Of a stretch of DNA of 64,000 nucleotides, positions 9,765-18,561 are shown in pieces. Each line of letters begins with the position of its first letter. The first letter of the stretch is position 1. Source of the DNA: SHVZ01 sp044223515 (lineage in GTDB: Bacteria > Pseudomonadota > Alphaproteobacteria > SHVZ01); contig JBGALV010000009.1 of the NCBI GenBank assembly GCA_044223515.1, positions 11,249-75,248 of the forward strand, given 5' to 3'. Under the pieces are notes generated by a model. It ran no database searches. It saw only the letters and a program-made list of their open reading frames with translations, and was not told the DNA's origin. A program made the position numbers and the translations under genes.

Positions 9765-11633
9765 TTAAGGCTTCGCTTGTTGCTGCTTGGTCTGGATGGT
9801 CGCGTCGGCCGCCGGATCGATCCACCACATGCCGAAGACGCTGGTCGGCATGCTCGCATACTTCGGCTGCGTCGGCGGCTTCCTAAACTTGTTCCAGTAG
9901 GCGACCCGGTACATGCCGGAATACCAGTTGGGGATGCCGTAGTGGCTGTTGAGCAGCACGCGATCGAGTGCCTTGATCACCGGTATCAGGTCGGCCCGGC
10001 TCTGGGCCGCGATCGCGAGATCGATCAGCTCGTCGATCACCGGGTTCTTGATGCCCGGCATGTTCGGGCTGCCGGGCGTGTCGGCGGCCTTGCTGCCGTA
10101 GAATTCGCGCAGCTCCGTCCCCGGCGCCAGCGAGGTGCCGAAGCGGATGCTGATCATGTCGTAGTCGAACTCGCGCCGGCGGTTCTCGTATTGCGCGGCA
10201 TCGATGTTGCGGAGCTTGGCGGATACTCCGATCCGCTCGAGGTTCTTGAGGTAGGGCAAACCGATGCGCTCGAAGCGCGGATCGTCGATCAGGAACTCGA
10301 ACTCGAAGGGCTGTCCGGTCTTGTCGTTTACCAGCTTGCCGTTCTTGGAGCTCCAGCCGGCTTCCTTCAGCAGGCGAAGCGCCTCGCGCACGCCGTCGCG
10401 GATGTTGCCGCTGCCGTCATAGACAGGCGGCTTGTACTCGGCGGAGAAGACGGTGTCGGGGATCTTGCCCTTGTACTTCTCGAGGATCGCGAGTTCCTTG
10501 CCCTGGGGCAGGCCACGTGCGGCGAGGTCGGAGTTCTCGAAGTAGCTCTTCGTGCGGGTATAGGAGTCGTAGAAGAAGCTCTTGTTCATCCATTCGAAGT
10601 CGAACAGATAGCCCAGCGCCTGGCGCACGCGCGCGTCCTGGAAGATCGGGCGGCGGGTGTTGAACACGAAGCTCTGCATGCCCTGTGGCACCTCGTGGGT
10701 CACCTGCTCCTTGATCACGAGGCCGTCGCGGATCGCCGGGAAGTCGTACTTGGTCGCCCAGTTCTGGGCGGTGTTCTCTTCATGGATGTCGATCTGGCCG
10801 GCCTTGAACGCCTCGAAGGCGACGGTGGTGTCGCGATAGTAATCGACCTGGACCACATCGAAGTTCGAGGTGCCCTTGTTGACCGGCAGGTCCTTCGCCC
10901 ACCAGTCCTTGACCCGTTCCCAGGTGATCGAGCGGCCGGGATCGACCTTGGCCATGCGATAGGAGCCGCTGCCGAGCAGCGGCTCCAGCGTCGGCTTGTC
11001 GAATTCCTTGCCCGCCCACCACTTCTTCGGTAGCGGCGTCAATCCTGCGACCGTCATCGGCAGGTCGCGCTCGGCATCGGGCTTGAAGGTGAACTTCACG
11101 CGGCGTTCTGCCAGCGCCTCGGCCTTCTCGACGCCGGCATAGACCACGCGATAGCTCGGGTGCCCCTTGGTGATCAGCGTCTCGTAGGTCCAGACCACAT
11201 CCTCGGCCGTGATCGGCGAGCCGTCGTGGAAGCGCGCCTCGGGACGCAGGTTGAAGATCATCCAGGAGCGGTCGGCCGGCATCTCCACCGTCTCGGCGAT
11301 CATGCCGTAGGCGGTCAGCGGCTCGTCCAGCGATCCTTCCATCAGGCTGTCGAACAGCGACCCGGTCTTCATGAAGTCGTTGCTGAAGCGGATGAACGAC
11401 ACGCCCTTCAGGATGAAGGGGTTGAGGTTGTCGAAGGTGCCATTGGCGGCGGTCTTCACCGTGCCGCCCTTCGGCGCGTCCGGATTGACGTAGTCGAAGT
11501 GCTTGAAGCCTGGCTGATACTTGAGCGGATCGCCGTAGAGGGAGATGCCGTGGACGGGCTTGGGATCCTCGGCGGCGGCGGGCAGCATCGGCAGCAGAGC
11601 CGCCGCACAGGTCAGGACCGCCAGCCACCGCAT
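9765..11633 (-). CDS. yejA: Peptide ABC importer periplasmic binding protein, YejA type (copy 1)
   Basis: This family 5 extracellular solute-binding protein of 622 residues carries a signal peptide (MRWLAVLTCAAALLPMLPAAAEDP; cleavage near AAA). It then has HGISLYGDPLKYQPGFKHFDYVNPDAPKGG, characteristic of YejA. FHDGSPITAEDVVWTYETL is the SBP_bac_5 signature. It should bind oligopeptides in the periplasm and feed YejB/E/F, which follow directly. It lies downstream of a paralogue that is transcribed in the same direction. The 145-base gap between the two may carry a separate promoter or a transcript end. Identity of the ligand is not visible from sequence. Confidence 0.9.
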   Translation of the reverse strand: MRWLAVLTCAAALLPMLPAAAEDPKPVHGISLYGDPLKYQPGFKHFDYVNPDAPKGGTVKTAANGTFDNLNPFILKGVSFIRFSNDFMKTGSLFDSLMEGSLDEPLTAYGMIAETVEMPADRSWMIFNLRPEARFHDGSPITAEDVVWTYETLITKGHPSYRVVYAGVEKAEALAERRVKFTFKPDAERDLPMTVAGLTPLPKKWWAGKEFDKPTLEPLLGSGSYRMAKVDPGRSITWERVKDWWAKDLPVNKGTSNFDVVQVDYYRDTTVAFEAFKAGQIDIHEENTAQNWATKYDFPAIRDGLVIKEQVTHEVPQGMQSFVFNTRRPIFQDARVRQALGYLFDFEWMNKSFFYDSYTRTKSYFENSDLAARGLPQGKELAILEKYKGKIPDTVFSAEYKPPVYDGSGNIRDGVREALRLLKEAGWSSKNGKLVNDKTGQPFEFEFLIDDPRFERIGLPYLKNLERIGVSAKLRNIDAAQYENRRREFDYDMISIRFGTSLAPGTELREFYGSKAADTPGSPNMPGIKNPVIDELIDLAIAAQSRADLIPVIKALDRVLLNSHYGIPNWYSGMYRVAYWNKFRKPPTQPKYASMPTSVFGMWWIDPAADATIQTKQQQAKP

Positions 11634-11778
11634 CTTGAGCCTCCGTCTTCCTCAGCCGCGATGCGTCGATACTAGGGCAACCGGACCGGTCCCGCGAGAC
11701 GACGCGTTCAAATCTCGTTGAAAGCCGGGCCTGAGAGCATCGACGGATAACGGCGATCCGGCCGGCTTTGTTCCGCCC

Positions 11779-13611
11779 TCAGTTCTTCATCGTCGCCTTG
11801 CGCTGCTCCAGGCTCGCTGCCTTGGCCGGGTCGACCCACCAGGTGTCGGCGAAGCCCAGCGCGTAGGTTGGGGCCTTGTCGGGCCGCCCGAACTTGTCCC
11901 AGTAGGCGAGGAAAGATCCGGGCGTATAGAGCTGGGGCACCATGTAGAAGCCCCAGAGCAGGACTCGGTCGAGAGCGCGGGTCCGCTGCACCAGGGAGTT
12001 GCGGTCGGGGGCCGCGATCACCAGCTCGATCAGCTCGTCGATGACCGGGTCCTTGATTCCGGCCGTGTTGTTGCTGCCGCGGGTGGCGGCGGCGGCCGAG
12101 CCCCAGTACTCGCGCTGCTCGTTGCCGGGGTTGGAAGACTGCGCCGGGACGCCGACGACCATGTCGTAGTCGAAGTCGTCGGCACGGTTCGAGTACTGAG
12201 CGGAATCGATGATCCGGAGGCTTGCGGTGATGCCGAGCCGCTCGAGGTTCTTGACGTAAGGCAGCACGAGACGGTCGATGCCCGGCTGCGCCGAGAGGAT
12301 CTCGAACTGGAAGACCTCGCCCTTGGCGTTGGTGAGCTTGCCGTTCTTGATGGTCCACCCCGCCTGGCCCAGCAGTCGCAGGCCGGCGCGCACGTTGTCG
12401 CGGAGGTTGCCCGACCCGTCGGTGGTCGGCGTCCTGAACGGCTTGGTGAACACCTCGTCCGGAACCCGGCCGCGATAGCGCTCCAGGATCTCCTTCTCCT
12501 CGCCCTCGGGAAGGCCGCGGGATCCCAGCTCGGAGTTCGGCCAGTAGCTTTCGGGCTTGGAGACGAGCTCGTACCACAGCGTCTTGTTCATCCATTCGAA
12601 GTCGAAGGCATAACCCAGCGCCTCGCGCACCCGGCGGTCCTGGAACAGCGGGCGACGGGTGTTGAAGACGAAGCCTTGCGCGCGTGCCGGGTTCTGGGTC
12701 TTGAACACCTCGCGTTTGATCAGGCCGGACTTCACCTGCGGGATGTCGTAGCCGGTCGCCCAGTCCTTGAGCTGGTTCTCCAGGCGGAAGTCGAAGGCGC
12801 CGGCCTTGAACGCCTCGAAGGCGACCGCGCCGTCGCGATAGTACTCGTACCGGATGACGCCGAAGTTGTTGCGTCCGACATTGATTGGCAGCTTGTCGCC
12901 CCACCAGTTATCGACGCGGCGGAGGCGGACCGAGCGGGCCGCCTCGACCGCCTCGATGCGATAGGCGCCGCTACCGAGCGGCGTCTCCAGCGTCGTCTTC
13001 TCGAAGTCGCGGTCCTGCCAGTAGTGCTTCGGCAGGATCGGCATCTCGCTGATGATCCCCGGCAGCTCCTTGTTGTTGGCGACCTTGAAGGTGAACTTGA
13101 CGCGCCGCTCGTCGAGCGCTTCGGCCTTGGCGACGTCGCCATAATAGGAGCGGTAGCGCGGCGAGCCCTTCGTCATCAGCGTGTCGAAGGTCCAGACGAC
13201 GTCTTCCGGCGTCATCGGCTTGCCGTCGTCCCAACGTGCCTCCGGCCGCATCGTGAAGATCGCCCAGGAGCGGTCGGGCGGGACCTCGATGCTCTCGGCG
13301 ACGAGGCCGTAGTCGCTTTCCGGATCGTCGCCGATCCGCGTCATCAGCGAGGTGTAGATCGAGCCGGCACCGGCGGCGGCGACGCCGCGAAGGATGAACG
13401 GATTGAGCGTGTCGAAGGTGCCGGGCGCGCTTAGGATCACCTCGCCGCCCCTGGGCGCGTTCGGATTGACGTAGTCGAGGTGCTTGAAGTCGGGCCCGTA
13501 CTTCGGCTCGCCGTGGATCGCGATCGCATGCTGCGGTTTCGTCTGCGCCTCGGCGCCGGCGACGAGCGCCAGCGGGGCTATGATTGCGAGCGCGAGCAGA
13601 TGCTTCGACAT
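11779..13611 (-). CDS. Peptide ABC importer periplasmic binding protein, YejA type (copy 2)
   Basis: A second SBP_bac_5 protein, 610 residues, with signal peptide MSKHLLALAIIAPLALVAGAEA. It shares the layout of its neighbour: FKHLDYVNPNAPRGGEVI near the N-terminus, PMTPEDVVWTFDTLMTKGSPRYRSYYGDV, a FNTRRPLFQDRRVREALGYAFDFEWMNKTLWY segment and DDFDYDMVVG near the C-terminus. Extensive but clearly imperfect likeness to copy 1 shows an old tandem duplication, so ligand specificity has probably diverged. It is the first gene of the yej run; hisN lies upstream with a 56-base gap. Copy 2 could deliver a different peptide class to the same permease. Confidence 0.88.
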   Translation of the reverse strand: MSKHLLALAIIAPLALVAGAEAQTKPQHAIAIHGEPKYGPDFKHLDYVNPNAPRGGEVILSAPGTFDTLNPFILRGVAAAGAGSIYTSLMTRIGDDPESDYGLVAESIEVPPDRSWAIFTMRPEARWDDGKPMTPEDVVWTFDTLMTKGSPRYRSYYGDVAKAEALDERRVKFTFKVANNKELPGIISEMPILPKHYWQDRDFEKTTLETPLGSGAYRIEAVEAARSVRLRRVDNWWGDKLPINVGRNNFGVIRYEYYRDGAVAFEAFKAGAFDFRLENQLKDWATGYDIPQVKSGLIKREVFKTQNPARAQGFVFNTRRPLFQDRRVREALGYAFDFEWMNKTLWYELVSKPESYWPNSELGSRGLPEGEEKEILERYRGRVPDEVFTKPFRTPTTDGSGNLRDNVRAGLRLLGQAGWTIKNGKLTNAKGEVFQFEILSAQPGIDRLVLPYVKNLERLGITASLRIIDSAQYSNRADDFDYDMVVGVPAQSSNPGNEQREYWGSAAAATRGSNNTAGIKDPVIDELIELVIAAPDRNSLVQRTRALDRVLLWGFYMVPQLYTPGSFLAYWDKFGRPDKAPTYALGFADTWWVDPAKAASLEQRKATMKN

Positions 13612-13667
13612 GACCGCCTCGTTGCTGACCGACCTCGCCCGATCCTAGGCGATCTCGAGCAACGTCG

Positions 13668-14441
13668 TCAGGCGCCGAGACGATCCAGGGTCTGTTTCAG
13701 CGCGCGCTCGTCTCCCGCCGCGATCACGTCTCCTTGAGACGCGCCGGTCAGCGGCTTCCCCTGCCAGTCGCTCATGACGCCGCCGGCGCCCGCGACGATC
13801 GGGACCAGGGCGGCGAAGTCGTAGAGCTTCAGGCCGTACTCGATCACCAGGTCGATATGGCCGATCGCCAGCAGCCCGTAGGCGTAGCAGTCGCCGCCCC
13901 AGAGCGTCAGCTTCGAGGTCGAGGCGACCTTCCAGAAGCGCTCGGCCGTCGGCTTCCGGAACATGTCCGGATGGGTCGAGTTGACGATCGCCTTGGTGAT
14001 GTCCGGGCAGGCGCGGACCTTCGCCGGCTGGCCGTTGAACGTCGAGGCGTGGCCCGTTGCACCCAGCCAGCGCTCGCGCGTCACCGGCTGGTCGATCATG
14101 CCGAGGATCGGCACGCCGTCGCGCAGCAGCGCCACCAGCGTGCCGAACATCGGCTTGCCGGTGATGAAGGCCTTGGTGCCGTCGATCGGGTCGATGACCC
14201 ACTGGTGCGAGGCGCCGGGCCTGGTCGCGCCGTGCTCTTCGCCGATCACGCCGTGGTCGGGGAATTCGCGCTCGATGAGCGCGCGCACGGCGAGCTCGGT
14301 CTCGCGGTCCGCGATCGTGACGGGACTGGCGTCGGCCTTGTCCTCGACGCCGATCGGGGTGCGGAAGTACTTGCGGATGACCGGCCCGCTCGCCTCCGCC
14401 AAGCGACCGGCGAAGGCGAGGAACTCGTCAGGACAGCGCAC
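13668..14441 (-). CDS. hisN: Histidinol-phosphatase of the inositol monophosphatase family
   Basis: This Mg-dependent phosphatase of 257 residues belongs to the IMPase fold. Metal ligands are visible: GEEHG with Glu68/Glu69, WVIDPIDGTKAFITGKPMFGTLVAL with Asp84 and Asp87, and LYDFAALVPIVAGAGG with Asp208. The DGTKAFITGKPMFGTL form is typical of HisN-type histidinol-phosphatases, which complete the penultimate histidine step in bacteria lacking HisB-N. Some family members instead act on inositol phosphate or PAP, so the substrate is inferred. It lies 9 bases downstream of the cytochrome c stop and may be cotranscribed with it. Confidence 0.82.
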   Translation of the reverse strand: MRCPDEFLAFAGRLAEASGPVIRKYFRTPIGVEDKADASPVTIADRETELAVRALIEREFPDHGVIGEEHGATRPGASHQWVIDPIDGTKAFITGKPMFGTLVALLRDGVPILGMIDQPVTRERWLGATGHASTFNGQPAKVRACPDITKAIVNSTHPDMFRKPTAERFWKVASTSKLTLWGGDCYAYGLLAIGHIDLVIEYGLKLYDFAALVPIVAGAGGVMSDWQGKPLTGASQGDVIAAGDERALKQTLDRLGA

Positions 14442-14450
14442 GCCGGCGCT

Positions 14451-14984
14451 TTACGGCAGCGGCTTCGGCGAATCCGACTTGCCGCGGAGCCAGGCGATCA
14501 GCGCGGCGCGCTCTTCCGGCTTGGTGATGCCGGCGAAGGCCATCTTGGTGCCGGGGACGAGGGCCTTCGGGTTCGCCAGGAACTTGTTCAGGTGCTCGTA
14601 ATTCCACTCTTCGGCCTGTCCGGCCATCGGCTTCGAGTAGGCGAAGCCGGCGACCTGGCCGGGCTTGCGGCCGACGACGTCGAACAGGTTCGGTCCGACA
14701 CGGTTCGGCTCGCCCTTGGCGAAGGTGTGGCACGCGGCGCATTTCTTGGCCGACGCCTCGCCGGCGGCGAGATCGGCCTTGGCCAGCAGCGGGGTCACCG
14801 GCGGGATCTCGGCGGGCGCGGCGGCGGCCTGGGCCGGCGCGGCGTCCGGCTTCTCGACCGCGAAGGCCAGCTCCTTCAGCGGGGCCGGATGGACCAGGGT
14901 GCGGGCGATGAAGCCGCTCGCCATGGCAATCAGGCCGGCCATCAGGACGGCACCGGCAATCTTGTTCGCTTCCTGGCTCGCCAT
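14451..14984 (-). CDS. Membrane-anchored class I cytochrome c
   Basis: This 177-residue electron carrier has an N-terminal uncleaved helix (about 9-28) that should tether it to the periplasmic face. A flexible Ala/Pro-rich linker (about 45-66) follows, and then a mitochondrial-type cytochrome c domain. Haem attachment is at C82-A-A-C85-H86, and the distal Met is most likely M148 in PGTKMAFAGI. The VGPNLFDVVGRKPG and LNKFLANPKALVPG segments are classic. This layout matches CycM/cytochrome c552 type carriers that link the bc1 complex to oxidases in alphaproteobacteria. The start at 14984 has an AGAGGA ribosome site. It is divergent from kdsB. Confidence 0.9.
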   Translation of the reverse strand: MASQEANKIAGAVLMAGLIAMASGFIARTLVHPAPLKELAFAVEKPDAAPAQAAAAPAEIPPVTPLLAKADLAAGEASAKKCAACHTFAKGEPNRVGPNLFDVVGRKPGQVAGFAYSKPMAGQAEEWNYEHLNKFLANPKALVPGTKMAFAGITKPEERAALIAWLRGKSDSPKPLP

Positions 14985-15050
14985 CTCGAATCCTCTGCCT
15001 TGGGCGTGCTGACGACGGGAAAATGCCTCTTCGCGGCCGGAAGCGCCACC

Positions 15051-15081
15051 GTTATAACGCCCCCGCCGGACGGCCCGACAA
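15051..15081 (-). promoter_or_regulatory. Possible promoter of the cytochrome c gene
   Basis: On the minus strand TTGTCG (15081-15076) is followed after 18-19 bases by TTATAAC (15057-15051), about 70 bases before the start codon. The match is moderate and spacing is at the long end. Confidence 0.35.
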
Positions 15082-15150
15082 TGCCGTCCCAAGCCTTTGC
15101 TCGCCAGCGGCATATTGCCGCATGTGGCGGAAAACAAAGAAGGATTTCGA

Positions 15151-15897
15151 ATGGGCCTGCCCAGGGCGCCGATCGTTCTGATCCCCGCTCGGATGGCGTC
15201 GACCCGCCTTCCGAACAAGCCGCTCGCCGACATCCACGGCGAGCCGATGATCGTCCATGTCTGGCGGCGGGCGGTCGAGGCCGCGATCGGCCCGGTCCAC
15301 GTCGCCTGCGCCGAGCCCGAGATCGCCCGCGCCATCCAGAAGGTCGGCGGGCAGGCGATCCTGACCCGGGCCGACCACCCGACCGGCTCCGACCGGATCT
15401 TCGAGGCGCTGGAGAAGCTGGATCCCCAGGGGCGCCACGACGCCATCGTCAACGTCCAGGGCGACCTGCCGACGGTGGATCCCAGGACCGTCCGCGCCGC
15501 CTTCGAAGCCCTTGCCGATCCGGCGGTCGACATCGGCACGGTCTGCGCGAAGGTCGGGTCCGAGCACGAGAAGACCGATCCCGCGGTGGTGAAGCCGGTG
15601 GTCGCCTTCGCCGAAGGCAGGAACGTCGCCCGTGCCCATTACTTCAGCCGCGCCACCGTGCCGTCGGGCGAGGGGCCCATCTATCACCACATCGGCCTCT
15701 ACGCGTATCGGCGCGACGCGCTGAAGCGGTTCATCTCGCTGCCCCAGGGTCTGCTCGAGAAGCGCGAGCGCCTGGAGCAGCTGCGCGCGCTCGAAAACGG
15801 CATGCGCATCGACGTGGCGCTCGTTGACACCGTTCCGCTCGGTGTCGACACTCCGGGCGACCTCGAACGCGCGCGCCTCCTGCTGATGCCGCGCTGA
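15151..15897 (+). CDS. kdsB: 3-deoxy-manno-octulosonate cytidylyltransferase
   Basis: KdsB activates KDO with CTP to CMP-KDO for lipopolysaccharide inner-core synthesis in the cytoplasm. The 248-residue length is standard. The nucleotide-binding N-terminus reads IVLIPARMASTRLPNKPLADI, followed by ADHPTGSDRIFEAL and VNVQGDLPTVDP, which are diagnostic. YHHIGLYAYRRDALKRF and LEQLRALENGMRIDV near the C-terminus also match. ATG at 15151 has an AGAAGGA site upstream and gives the conserved start; the frame is open back to 15097 without support. It is followed by pheA after 19 bases. Confidence 0.95.
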   Translation: MGLPRAPIVLIPARMASTRLPNKPLADIHGEPMIVHVWRRAVEAAIGPVHVACAEPEIARAIQKVGGQAILTRADHPTGSDRIFEALEKLDPQGRHDAIVNVQGDLPTVDPRTVRAAFEALADPAVDIGTVCAKVGSEHEKTDPAVVKPVVAFAEGRNVARAHYFSRATVPSGEGPIYHHIGLYAYRRDALKRFISLPQGLLEKRERLEQLRALENGMRIDVALVDTVPLGVDTPGDLERARLLLMPR

Positions 15898-15916
15898 CCT
15901 CGGAAGCTTAAATCTC

Positions 15917-16780
15917 ATGACCCGCATCGCCTTCCTGGGCCAGCCCGGCTCGTACTCCGACCTCGCCTGCCGCACCGCTTTCCCCGGCAACGAGACGATC
16001 GGCTGCGCCAGCTTCCCGGAGGTCTTCGCCGCGGCGTCCGACGGGCGCGCGGGTCTCGCGATGATCCCGGTCGACAACTCGCTCGCGGGCCGCATCGCAG
16101 ACGTGCACCACCTTTTGCCGGAATCTGACCTGCATATCGTCGGCGAGCATTTCCAGCGCATCGAGCACTGCCTGCTGGCGCCGAAGGGCGCCACGTTGCA
16201 GTCGGTCAAGACGGTGAAGAGCCACGTCCAGCCGATCGGCCAGTGCCGGCGCTACCTGCAGAAGATGGGCTACACGCCGATCGTCGCCGGGGACTCAGCG
16301 ACCGCCGCGAAGGACGTGGCCGAGAAGGGCGATCCCACCGTCGCCGCGATCTCGTCCTCGCTTGCCGGCGAACTCTACGGGCTTCAGACCTTGGCCTCGA
16401 ACATCGAGGACGAGGCGCACAACACCACGCGGTTCCTGGTCATGGCGCGCGAAGCGGACTGGCCGACGGACGACGGGCGGCGGTTCATCACCTCGTTCCT
16501 CTATCGGGTCCGCAGCGTCCCGGCCTCGCTCTACAAGTCCCTGGGCGGCTTCGCCACCAACGGTATCAACCTGACGAAGCTCGAGAGCTACATGGTCGAC
16601 GGCCTGTTCGAGGCCGCGCAGTTCTACGTCGAGGCCGAGGGCCATCCCGATCAGCGGCCGATGAAGCTGGCCCTGGAAGAACTCGCCTTCTTCACCCGCA
16701 AGGGCACATTCAAGATCCTCGGCGTCTATCCGGCACATCCGTTCCGGCAGGAAACGGCGTCGCCGGCCGACGACGACTGA
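15917..16780 (+). CDS. pheA: Prephenate dehydratase (monofunctional)
   Basis: This 287-residue cytoplasmic enzyme converts prephenate to phenylpyruvate in phenylalanine biosynthesis. The catalytic domain (about 1-180) starts IAFLGQPGSYSDLA and ends with the conserved active-site NTTRF at 169-173. An ACT domain follows (about 190-275), with GGFATNGINLTKLESYM at 210-226 as the phenylalanine-binding element. No chorismate mutase domain is fused, which is usual outside enterobacteria. It is probably cotranscribed with kdsB. A short hairpin spans its stop codon. Confidence 0.95.
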   Translation: MTRIAFLGQPGSYSDLACRTAFPGNETIGCASFPEVFAAASDGRAGLAMIPVDNSLAGRIADVHHLLPESDLHIVGEHFQRIEHCLLAPKGATLQSVKTVKSHVQPIGQCRRYLQKMGYTPIVAGDSATAAKDVAEKGDPTVAAISSSLAGELYGLQTLASNIEDEAHNTTRFLVMAREADWPTDDGRRFITSFLYRVRSVPASLYKSLGGFATNGINLTKLESYMVDGLFEAAQFYVEAEGHPDQRPMKLALEELAFFTRKGTFKILGVYPAHPFRQETASPADDD

Positions 16781-16790
16781 GGTCGTCGGC
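16766..16790 (+). other. Hairpin across the pheA stop codon
   Basis: GCCGACGAC (16766-16774) and GTCGTCGGC (16782-16790) pair perfectly around a 7-base loop that contains the stop codon. No T tract follows, so it is at best a weak or Rho-assisted transcript end. The 204-base gap up to 16984 otherwise shows only an AT-leaning patch near 16886-16912 and an AAGGAGG at about 16945. Confidence 0.35.
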
Positions 16791-16984
16791 ATTCGACGAA
16801 CAGGCCGTCGACTATTTGACGGCTATGCCGCCGTTTCGTGATCGCCCGGTGCTCGGCTTGACTGGTTCGCGAGCGGGTGGTCTGCTTTTCACAACGGAAA
16901 AAATTCAATCGTAGCGGGAGCCGCGCGCGCGCGTTCCTGCGCTCAAGGAGGCTTGTCGCGACTTAAACCTCGGGGAGACCGGAC

Positions 16985-17809
16985 ATGAAGCTCATGCGTA
17001 GAAGCGTGCTTGTCGCAGTTGCCGGCGGATTGATCGCCGGGATGTTCTGGACCGCATCTGCCAGCGCCCAGCAACCTCAACAGGGCGGCATCCTTGCCGA
17101 CGTCTTGAAGCGGGGTGTGCTTCGTGTCGCTACCATCGGTGGCAACCCGCCCTACAGCTCGCTCGATTCCTCCGGCAAGCCGGTGGGCTACGACATCGAC
17201 ATCGCCAACATGCTGGCCGAGCAGCTCAAGGTGAAGATCGAGTTCAGCATCGTCGACTCTCCCGGCCGCATCACCGCGCTGCAGACCAAGCGTGCCGACG
17301 TCACCTTCGCCAACTTCACCGCCAACGTCGAACGCTCGAAGGTGATCGCCTTTACCGATCCCTATCTCGTCGTCGGCAGCATCTACATGGTGAAGGCGGA
17401 CTCGCCGATTAAGAGCGTCGAAGAGCTCAATGACGCGAAGTACAAGGTCAGCATGCCGCGCGGCGGCACCGCCGAAGGCATCATCACGAACACGGCGCCG
17501 AAGGCACAGAAGGTGCGGTTCGACACGGTCAACGACGCCTTCCTCGCCATGCAGTCCGGTCAAGTCGACGCACATCTGCAGGACAGCCTGCAGAACGCCG
17601 ACTACCTCTCCAAGAACGCGGGCAAGGTGAAGAACCTGCCCGGCAACTGGAGCTACGAGGAAATCTCGATCGGCCTTCCCGCCGGCGACTTCGACTGGTG
17701 GCGGGTGCTGAACATCTTCGTCAAGAACCTGAACGCGTCGGGCGACAACAACCGGCTGTTCAAGAAGTGGTTCAACTACGACATGCCGCCGATCCAGCAG
17801 AAGTTCTGA
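16985..17809 (+). CDS. Polar amino acid ABC importer, periplasmic binding protein
   Basis: This family 3 solute-binding protein of 274 residues has signal peptide MKLMRRSVLVAVAGGLIAGMFWTASASAQ. Mature features are GVLRVATIGGNPPYSSLD and VGYDIDIANMLAEQLKVKIEF, the standard SBP_bac_3 opening. These are followed by DVTFANFTANVERSKVIAFTDPYLVVGSIYMVK and a FKKWFNYDMP end. It should present an amino acid to the two permeases and the ATPase that follow in the same orientation. Ligand class (glutamate/aspartate, glutamine, cystine or other) is not certain. ATG at 16985 follows a GGGGAGACC site. Confidence 0.9.
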   Translation: MKLMRRSVLVAVAGGLIAGMFWTASASAQQPQQGGILADVLKRGVLRVATIGGNPPYSSLDSSGKPVGYDIDIANMLAEQLKVKIEFSIVDSPGRITALQTKRADVTFANFTANVERSKVIAFTDPYLVVGSIYMVKADSPIKSVEELNDAKYKVSMPRGGTAEGIITNTAPKAQKVRFDTVNDAFLAMQSGQVDAHLQDSLQNADYLSKNAGKVKNLPGNWSYEEISIGLPAGDFDWWRVLNIFVKNLNASGDNNRLFKKWFNYDMPPIQQKF

Positions 17810-17883
17810 TCGGCCTCGTCAATGCCGCCGCGGCCGTCCGAGCCGCGGCGGCTCCTGCATCCTGAGCCGACGACCACGGGACG

Positions 17884-18561
17884 ATGTACGAGTTCAACCT
17901 CGCCGGCCTGCTTCCCTATATCGATCCGTTGCCTGCGGCGCTCGTCACGACGCTGTGGCTGAGCCTGCTTGCGATCGTCTTCTCGATCCTGGTCGGCCTG
18001 GTCGGCGCGCTCTGCCGCACGAGCCTCGGCATCGTTCCGCGCTTCATCGGCGCCGCCTATGTCGAGGTGCTGCGCAACATCCCGCTGCTGGTGGTGATCT
18101 ACCTGATCTATTTCGGCCTGGCGCAGGTCGGGATCCGCGTCAGCAACTTCAACTCATCGCTGATCGCGCTGACCCTGAACGCCGGCGCCTACATGACCGA
18201 GATCTTCCGCGGTGGCCTGCTCGCGATCCCGCGTGGCCAGTACGAAGCGGCACGCTCGCAAGGCATGACCTCGGTCCAGCTCTATCGCTACGTCGTCTTC
18301 CCGCAGGTCTTCCGCATCATCTACGCGCCGATGGGCAATCTGATCATCGGCATCGTCATCGGCTCGTCGCTGGCTTCCGTGATCGGCGTCGAGGAGGTGA
18401 CGACCTGGATGCGGCGGGCGGGCGACGAGACTTTCCGCTACATGGAGGCCTTCCTCGCCGTCGGGATCGTCTATGTCCTGATGGCGCAGACGATCAACAT
18501 CGGCCGCATCCTCACCGGGCGCTGGCTGCTGTCGCGCGCCCCGATCGGAAACCGCCGATGA
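17884..18561 (+). CDS. Polar amino acid ABC importer permease 1
   Basis: This 225-residue inner-membrane permease of the HisM/GltK group has about five TM helices. The HisMQ signature is visible in RNIPLLVVIYLIYFGLAQ (about 59-76). The cytoplasmic EAA coupling loop reads YEAARSQGMTSVQLYRYVVFPQ (about 120-141). It begins 74 bases after the binding-protein gene, and its stop overlaps the next start as ATGA, so the two permeases are coupled and probably form a heterodimer. Confidence 0.9.
   Translation: MYEFNLAGLLPYIDPLPAALVTTLWLSLLAIVFSILVGLVGALCRTSLGIVPRFIGAAYVEVLRNIPLLVVIYLIYFGLAQVGIRVSNFNSSLIALTLNAGAYMTEIFRGGLLAIPRGQYEAARSQGMTSVQLYRYVVFPQVFRIIYAPMGNLIIGIVIGSSLASVIGVEEVTTWMRRAGDETFRYMEAFLAVGIVYVLMAQTINIGRILTGRWLLSRAPIGNRR

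Noticed and set aside
16915..16950. A CG-dinucleotide run and hairpin as a possible replication or recombination site
   Set aside because: It is a short low-complexity GC stretch in a leader next to an ordinary ribosome site, and no DnaA boxes, dif-like sequence or att-like repeat accompany it.
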